Source: Homarus americanus (lineage: Eukaryota > Arthropoda > Malacostraca > Decapoda > Nephropidae). From it: a stretch of DNA of 64,000 nt. Under the pieces are notes generated by a model. That model searched no databases, was not told the DNA's origin, and was given only the letters and a program-made list of their open reading frames with translations. Of this stretch, positions 58,913 through 64,000 are shown one piece after another. The translations under genes and the position numbers were made by a program. The DNA lies in contig NW_024748870.1 in the NCBI RefSeq assembly GCF_018991925.1, forward strand, positions 2,459,030-2,523,029. The letters are read 5' to 3'. Positions within the stretch are counted from its first letter, which is position 1. The number at the start of each line of letters is the position of its first letter.

Positions 58913-59027
58913 TTGGTTCAACCCAGGGCAGGTCGATGGTAGTAGGTAGACAGAGGTGACCAACAGCAGACGGCAAGACGACCACCAGAGGAATCACCCA
59001 CACAGCCGCCCACCCTCCTTCACCACT
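58913..59027 (-). CDS. Gene 2 exon 9: TM12
   Basis: The acceptor is ATATTACAG|AGT and the donor CCAA|GTACTG. The start is phase 0 and the end leaves one base. The product SGEGGWAAVWVIPLVVVLPS is the last predicted helix, followed by AVGHLCLPTTIDLPWVEP. SLC17 proteins typically end TM12 with a W..VF start and a short tail containing x-Q-x-W, resembled here by IDLPWVE. Confidence 0.85.
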
Positions 59028-59397
59028 CTGTAATATAATAAATCCTCTAAATTTATCCCATCTACTTTAGTGCCATAATCAACAGTCATTAACCTCACAG
59101 GTCAACAGGTGCAACTCAATCACCTCAGTGGATAGCCTTGTGTAGTATAGTCATTGATTACTGTTCAGGTTACATTAATTACCTGGTGTTTTGGGTTGAA
59201 ATCATTATTGGACACCCCAGGTATCATAAACACTTTAGTAATTAGCTGTTTTTCAATGAGGTCAAGTTTTATAAATGTCAGGTTACAGAAGTCCGGAGGG
59301 TAGAGGTCAGTTAAGGTCAGTTGGTAACTATAAGATAGAGATTTTCAGTTGACCCAGTGTATAAAACTAGTCAGGTCATGTCGTCACTCCTGCTGTT

Positions 59398-59508
59398 CCA
59401 CGAACCCTGTGATTCAAACTCATGAGCCCGAAGCACTAGACTGTTGTATTATTCTGACCATAAATGCTTAAGGTTCACGAGTTTGAATCTCATGATTCGT
59501 GGTTCAGG
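59398..59508. repeat. Inverted repeat with tRNA B-box-like arms
   Basis: CCACGAACCC-TGATTCAAACTC near 59398 and GAGTTTGAATCTCATGATTCGTGG ending near 59503 are imperfect reverse complements around about 50 bp. GAGTTTGAATC resembles a B-box, so this may be two fused tRNA-like heads. It lies in an intron of gene 2. Confidence 0.55.
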
Positions 59509-59670
59509 AGGAGAGGCAACAGGACTTTTGACCGTGACTGTACAGTACAGGAATCTTTATGAAACACTAAAAATGAAATAATTAAAATTAAACTATTAAG
59601 GGCCAAACATCTGAAGTTCTCTATGAGATCTGTAGACCGTAAGTGAATACCTGGATGATGTTTGTCACAC

Positions 59671-59909
59671 CTGGGCAATGCCGGTGACCAAGAGAGGGGT
59701 GAGCGCAGCGGTCACTACCTCAGCTTCCTTGAACACCTTGACGAGATGCCACTCTTCCCAGGGGGCAAGCGATTTCAAAGTATGCTTATTGCCATATTGC
59801 ATTAGGTAGAGACCACAGCCCATGGACACTGCTGCTTTTATCAGTCCATTTTTTGTGTTCATCCCTCCAACAGCCATTAAAATAGCGGCCACTGTCACAA
59901 TCACACCGC
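59671..59909 (-). CDS. Gene 2 exon 8: TM9-TM11 region
   Basis: The acceptor is GCTCCTACAG|GC and the donor CAG|GTGTGA. The first two bases complete a Gly codon, and the end is phase 0. It codes GGVIVTVAAILMAVGGM, a second hydrophobic stretch IKAAVSMGCGLYLMQYG, a polar segment with LAPWEEWHLVKVFKEAE, and a third helix VVTAALTPLLVTGIAQ. The last part is like the G..SP..VG helix of the family but with Thr for Ser. An upstream (GT)n tract at 59951-60043 lies just inside the preceding intron, close to the acceptor. Confidence 0.88.
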
Positions 59910-59950
59910 CTGTAGGAGCAACTCGTGTTAGATCAACGTGCTTCATATAT

Positions 59951-59958
59951 AGTGTGTG

Positions 59959-60043
<85 letters not shown>
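59951..60043. repeat. (GT)n microsatellite in gene 2 intron
   Basis: About 46 GT units 42 bp upstream (on the minus strand) of the acceptor of the 59671-59909 exon. Confidence 0.98.
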
Positions 60044-60045
<2 letters not shown>

Positions 60046-60173
60046 TATCTAACTTAATCTAGTCTTAAGCTTCTGCCGAGTTCCAGCCCCTACACATGGA
60101 GAAGGTCGTGGTAACAGAACTCACGACTTTAATAATAAACAAAATGTCTTGGTTAGTTTACCCTATAACTTAC

Positions 60174-60378
60174 CTATGACAACTTTAATATTCTTGAGGA
60201 AGCGAAGGCAGGTTCTAGCAATGAGAGCGTAGCAGGTCGCATCCACCTGATCATCAATATCATCACCTTCAAGGCAGAGATTAAGCCATTCCACGTCCTC
60301 ACAGAGGGAGGTAAGCGTAGTGTAGAAGCCAGCCACCAGTAATCCAAGTAGAGGCGCGCCCATTGCCCACCACCCGCC
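60174..60378 (-). CDS. Gene 2 exon 7: TM8 and following cytoplasmic loop
   Basis: The acceptor is GTTTTACAG|GGC and the donor ATAG|GTAAGT. The start is phase 0 and the end leaves one base. The product starts GGWWAMGAPLLGLLVAGFYT (helix), then an acidic stretch LCEDVEWLNLCLEGDDIDDQ, and ends in RTCLRFLKNIKVVI, where SLC17 proteins have the conserved R-K-x-x-N segment. The acidic loop is longer and more charged than in typical family members. Confidence 0.88.
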
Positions 60379-60896
60379 CTGTAAAACACACTCTATTATT
60401 CAACACAATTCATTTTATATTGTTTATTTTTAGTGCTCTACCAATGATGCTAAATAATAATAATACTGCATCATGAAACACCAAAATCAAAGTAATAAAC
60501 AACTCAAATGCTTCACAAACTCTTTAGATTAAACTTTGTAACTGTACCGGATGTTGTATACACTTTCTTCGTGTCGTGTTGTGGTTACTCGGAGACAGCA
60601 ACAAAGGGTAATGTGTGTGACCAATCATTACCATCTGCAGCTATCAGGGCTAGAGGCTTATGGGTCTCCACTCCAAATATTTTTCCAGTTGTCATCCACA
60701 CCGGTTCTGCCTTACCCTGCCCCTCCCCCCCCCTACCCTCAATTTTACTCATTAATGTCTATACCAATCTCCACTCATCCCTAATTATAAGTCACCATCA
60801 GTATATCGTATCTACTGTGCTATAAATATTCACTAATTCTTTAAGTCTCAGGTGAAACAAGTCGAAGGTCTCCAGGTGATATGAGCTGAGGTGCCT

Positions 60897-60931
<35 letters not shown>

Positions 60932-60968
60932 CTAAGGTAACGACAGCAAGGTAATTGATGGTACTCAC

Positions 60969-61109
60969 AGCAGATGGATCAGTGAAGATATAGGTGAAGC
61001 GGTAAGACACAGCCACAACCAGAGTCTGCAGCACCCACATGGAGCCGACGTGTATACCCGACAATATCCACACCGACCTGTTCTTCACCACCTCCTTCCA
61101 CGGTGCTCC
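60969..61109 (-). CDS. Gene 2 exon 6: central loop and TM7
   Basis: The acceptor is GTTGTAG|GGA and the donor GCT|GTGAGT; both ends are phase 0, giving 47 residues. It begins GAPWKEVVKNRSVWI, matching the PW....S..VW segment that precedes TM7 in SLC17 proteins, and continues through VGSMWVLQTLVVAVSYRFTY. The conserved leucine-proline-tyrosine-like ending of this helix is replaced by VSYRF. Confidence 0.9.
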
Positions 61110-61273
61110 CTACAACACGTAAAGCAATATCTTGGTTATACCCTTTCTAACGCCTGACGCTATGGCTAAACCTTCACAACACACCAATGAGGACCCGGTA
61201 ACACTGTCCTAACACATCACTATCTGGCTACACTGTCACAGCTTCTTCACGGTTTGGCTACACTGTTAGTATG

Positions 61274-61317
<44 letters not shown>

Positions 61318-61503
61318 ATACAGATAGCATCCCTTCGCTGTATGAAAAAAGCCAATAGATCATGAAAATATATTGAATTACTTTTCGTTAACAACACACA
61401 AATGACTATACATGATATATATATAACTTAACAAACAACCACCAACTCAAAACTGACCTCCTAAGTTATACTAACATGATGCAACGTGATAATGAGGACA
61501 TAC

Positions 61504-61649
61504 CTTATAATGTTTGGTGACGCTGGTGTGGGGTAACATGATGCAGAGTACGGTCACCAGGAGGGCTAGGCTACCCGTCAGATACGTCGTCAAGTACCAT
61601 GGCTTAAGTCCTGCCAGACCTGTACCCAGCAGAGTCCCCAAGTCTCCTC
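61504..61649 (-). CDS. Gene 2 exon 5: TM5 and TM6
   Basis: The acceptor is CCTGTAG|GA and the donor AAG|GTATGT. One base from the previous exon completes a Gly codon, and the end is phase 0. The product is GGDLGTLLGTGLAGLKPWYL followed by a second hydrophobic helix TGSLALLVTVLCIML and a polar end (PHTSVTKHYK). The G..GTLLG helix is a strong SLC17 feature. The next intron holds a (GT)n tract at 61278-61315. Confidence 0.9.
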
Positions 61650-61816
61650 CTACAGGTACAAACACTACTTCCTCATATCTCCTTCAGGATATTGTCATAG
61701 ATGGAATTAAACTGTTTATTTTGTTATATATTGTAGCAATGATGATGATGATGATGATATTGATGGTAATGGTAACGTTAATGAAGATGATCACTCAGAG
61801 GTCAAAGGTAACTCAC

Positions 61817-61901
61817 CTATACTAACGAGAAAGGTCATCTTTTTCACATAGACGTCAGGGATGGCGTCCACCACTCGCAGAACGGAGGGTAAACTGAGCC
61901 C
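61817..61901 (-). CDS. Gene 2 exon 4: end of TM4 and loop to TM5
   Basis: The acceptor is CACTCACAG|GGG and the donor ATAG|GTGAGT. The exon starts in phase 0 and leaves one base. It codes GLSLPSVLRVVDAIPDVYVK then KMTFLVSIG. It continues the preceding TITQ..G segment into the SLC17 pattern G..xP....xx....P....K.T. The usual Glu-Arg-Ser of this loop is absent here. Confidence 0.9.
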
Positions 61902-61940
61902 CTGTGAGTGACAAGATAAATATTACCTTCTTACCTCAAC

Positions 61941-61979
<39 letters not shown>

Positions 61980-62144
61980 CTCCTCCTACTACAACAACAA
62001 CTACTACTATCACGGAAAAATGGTCCCTAATCTTACCTTATAACCATACCTTCTCCACTACTACTACTACTACTATTACTACTACTACTACTAACTAATA
62101 GACAAGAACACCTGTATAACACCTGTCAGACGCAAGTGACTTAC

Positions 62145-62274
62145 CTGTGTGATCCCCAATACGAGCCTAGAGAAGAGGAGCAGCCAGGGACCCCCCATGG
62201 AGGCAGCGTGGGTGAGCAGCCCTATGAAGCTCGCCACGCCCATCGACCCCGCCAACACCACGCCCACGCCCACC
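62145..62274 (-). CDS. Gene 2 exon 3: TM3 and start of TM4
   Basis: The acceptor is GTGTCAG|G and the donor CAG|GTAAGT (ideal). The first base completes a Lys codon and the exon ends in phase 0. The product VGVGVVLAGSMGVASFIGLL is a hydrophobic helix, followed by GGPWLLLFSRLVLGITQ. The Arg in the SRLVLG segment is at the position of the conserved TM4 Arg of SLC17 proteins. Confidence 0.9.
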
Positions 62275-62742
62275 CTGACACATAACACACACACATACGT
62301 TATAAATTTACCTCATGCACTGTTTAGACGTGTACAGGTCATAGGTCACTGTTTTGATATTTTTACATGAATAAAAATTTTTTGAGGGGAATAATAACAA
62401 AGTAATTTATATCCTTCACTATTGTAGGATTATCCTCAAAGCCCTCTGATAATTACTGTTCTTTTGCAAGTTATGAAATCAATTTTAATATTTGGAGATC
62501 ATTAAAAAAATAAATGAAAGTGAACAAAACAAAATGATTTACGCACCTAACAACGTACAGTAATGCAACAAACAAAATTACAGAATATTTCGTGCATCAG
62601 AGAGAGAAATTTCACTATTATTTATCAATTCACCACTTTAAAACAACGTAAATGCACCACAGCCAAACAATCACAGACCACAAGAAATAACAGGATAAGT
62701 AAATAACACAATAACAAAATCAATGGGGGGAGAAATACGTAC

Positions 62743-62837
62743 TTGCGAATGAGTGCATCAGCGAAGTGTGTAGTGAGGAGGCTGGTCCAGTTTACCGAGC
62801 TCAGCACAACACCCTGAATTACCAACGACCAACCTTC
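62743..62837 (-). CDS. Gene 2 exon 2: TM2 of the MFS fold
   Basis: The acceptor is CTGTAG|GAA and the donor AA|GTACGT. The exon starts in phase 0 and leaves two bases, completed as Lys by the next exon. It codes EGWSLVIQGVVLSSVNWTSL followed by LTTHFADALIRK. The pattern W....QG..LSS..W...LTT matches TM2 of SLC17 transporters, and the Asp/Arg/Lys segment after it sits where MFS motif A normally lies between TM2 and TM3. The usual Gly-Gly of that motif is replaced by Thr-His, one sign of divergence. Confidence 0.9.
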
Positions 62838-63489
62838 CTACAGCACACAACTGGGTTATACACCGCCTTATGTTCTTCACATCATTAATAATATATAAAT
62901 ACTCTTAACTTTATGAATAACTTATATACTTGTATTCTTAAAGTCAATAATATGTTACTCTTTTAAGTTCATGAATGATATATATATATATACCTATATT
63001 TCAACATAACTTCCACTATAACGCAGGCTATATTATTAAGTTAGGGTAGGTTAGCATTAGGATGTTTTAACTTGAGGCGAAATAAATCGGGGTTCCTAAT
63101 ATTAGTGTCATACCTTACTTACTTTATATATTATTCTGTATAACATTAAATATATGCAGTAATGCCGTATAATGAAACACTATTATGAACATTGTACACA
63201 TTGTATCTGGCAGTGTGATCCAAAACTTGTGTGAATTGTTGTGGTAGAGGCGATGACAACTCGACCAAGCGATAGAATGAGTGATGTTTGGTTGACTCAT
63301 TAACAAAATATATCAAAAAACATTAGCATGGTTGAATTAAATACGAATTATGCTTTCTACATAATAATATACTCCAATTAGACACATTCAACTACTATAT
63401 AATCTAAGAAAAGTAATCTAATAAGATATACTGTCATGCATCATATCATTTACATAACATACTGTTCACTCCATTGTGGGTCACTTTAC
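62838..63489. other. Gene 2 intron; partial right arm of the telomere-core element
   Basis: Sequence at about 63040-63110 (GGTTAGCATTAGGATGTTTT, then GGCGAAATAAATCGGGGTTC) resembles the right arm of the element at 51637. The rest is AT-rich. Confidence 0.55.
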
Positions 63490-64000
63490 CTTGAGGTGTG
63501 GTAAGTCGTCGGTCGTCTTCTCATTATCAGATCCTGAAACTAAATAAACGCTTGAGTCTGATTCCTGTAGTTCGCTGTACTCGTAGTCATCATCAACATC
63601 ATCTGAGGAAGTGTCACTAGTTCTTGACCTTCCCAACACTGATGGCCGAACAAACTTAAACATATTTCTAAAGAAAGTTTCTTTATTGAATCTGAATCTC
63701 TCGCGAATTTCTTGATGTACCTGATCATTACTTTGTGTTTTTCGAAATACAAAATCAGTTGTTTCATGTGAGTGGAACGTGTTAGGTGTTGAGACGGAAC
63801 TGCTGGGTGAGGCAGAAGTGAAAGTTGATTCGGTAGCAGTAGGTGTTTTACTAGTGGAGTCTGTACTAGAAGTAGAGACTGGGCTTAACACAGTTGGTTC
63901 ACTTTTCAAGGATGTCAATACAGACTCAGTTGTAAAATAAGTAGTGTCATTAGGCAGGAAGGTGGTGGTGGTATTGTCTGAAGGTGCAGGATCAGCAGCT
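63490..64000 (-). CDS. Gene 2 exon 1 (partial): Ser/Thr-rich loop before TM2
   Basis: The frame is open from the window edge (first full codon at 63999) to the donor AAG|GTAAAG, giving 170 residues and ending in phase 0. The first 80 or so residues are mostly Ser, Thr and Pro, with two N-glycosylation sequons (in DNTTTTF and PNDTTYF). A basic amphipathic patch follows (REIRERFRF-like), then an acidic Tyr-containing run (SSDDVDDDYEYSELQES). In SLC17 proteins the TM1-TM2 loop faces the lumen or outside and is glycosylated, so this is best read as an enlarged mucin-like luminal loop. TM1 must lie further left on this strand, outside the window. No transmembrane segment is seen in this exon. Confidence 0.8.

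Larger units (their letters stand above)
60900..62098. repeat. Short microsatellites in gene 2 introns
   Basis: (CT)n at 60900-60929, (GT)n at 61278-61315, ATG/GAT triplets at 61739-61758, GTA triplets at 61945-61978 and CTA triplets at 62056-62093. Confidence 0.9.
57187..64000 (-). other. Gene 2 span (partial at 5'): diverged SLC17-like MFS transporter
   Basis: Twelve minus-strand exons join with matching phases to give 728 visible residues and a stop. The core carries MFS helices with SLC17-type signatures: QGVVLSS in TM2, a FADALIRK stretch where MFS motif A sits, SRLVLGITQGLSLPSV in TM4, and GGDLGTLLGTGLAG in TM5. SLC17 members carry organic anions (glutamate, sialate, nucleotides, phosphate) across vesicle, lysosome or plasma membranes. 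The GTL-type TM5 and the SRL..G..QG TM4 remind me most of SLC17A9-like proteins, but this is an impression and the substrate cannot be deduced. The first exon runs past the window edge, so TM1 and the start codon are missing. Unusual points are the long Ser/Thr-rich segment before TM2 and a roughly 170-residue hydrophilic C-terminal tail. Confidence 0.85.

Overview
This is a eukaryotic nuclear window, almost certainly from an arthropod and most likely a decapod crustacean. The reasons are interrupted genes with GT-AG introns, many short stretches of the arthropod telomere-type unit TTAGG/CCTAA, and an extreme load of microsatellites and minisatellites. tRNA-derived SINEs and a gene of the invertebrate CUB/LDLa membrane-receptor type fit the same picture. 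There are no operons, CRISPR arrays or other prokaryotic features. Species is an inference; no rRNA or mitochondrial marker is present.

Only two protein-coding genes can be supported. Gene 1 (+ strand, visible exons 10974-11188, 43178-43363 and 44587-46653) encodes the C-terminal part of a type I membrane protein with five CUB-like domains, one LDLa module, one transmembrane helix and a very short cytoplasmic tail. Its 5' exons lie left of 10974 or outside the window and were not found. The first visible exon reads in frame at both splice junctions but carries two compensating one-base shifts inside. Gene 2 (- strand, from beyond 64000 down to a stop at 57187) is a 12-exon stretch of a diverged SLC17-like major facilitator transporter. 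All internal splice phases join. It has a long Ser/Thr-rich loop before TM2 and a long hydrophilic C-terminal tail. The two genes converge on the quieter 47-57 kb interval. No functional link between them can be seen.

The rest is mostly repeat. From 1 to 10.9 kb there are dinucleotide tracts and short-unit minisatellites. The 32-kb intron of gene 1 (11189-43177) holds a chain of large tandem arrays: a 20-bp unit at 11.2-11.7 kb, a 20-bp unit at 14.0-16.2 kb, a 21-bp unit at 19.3-19.8 kb, a roughly 50/55-bp alternating unit at 21.5-22.3 kb, a 30-bp unit at 22.5-23.3 kb, 20-22-bp units at 24.5-25.7 kb, a 30-bp unit over about 7 kb at 26.4-33.4 kb, and a roughly 61-65-bp unit over 3 kb at 38.3-41.3 kb. 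Very long apparent reading frames in these arrays are by-products of tandem repetition, not genes.

The most interesting non-genic signals are these. (1) A dispersed element has roughly 60-bp terminal inverted repeats flanking a CCTAA/TTAGG core, and accounts for much of the interstitial telomere-like sequence. (2) Several intronic minisatellites have units that contain near-consensus splice donors or acceptors. (3) One tRNA-derived SINE family is present in two copies, one with a clear 10-bp target-site duplication, and a second SINE-like element lies at 54.8 kb. (4) There are several MITE-like elements and a near-perfect 107-bp palindrome at 52.5 kb.
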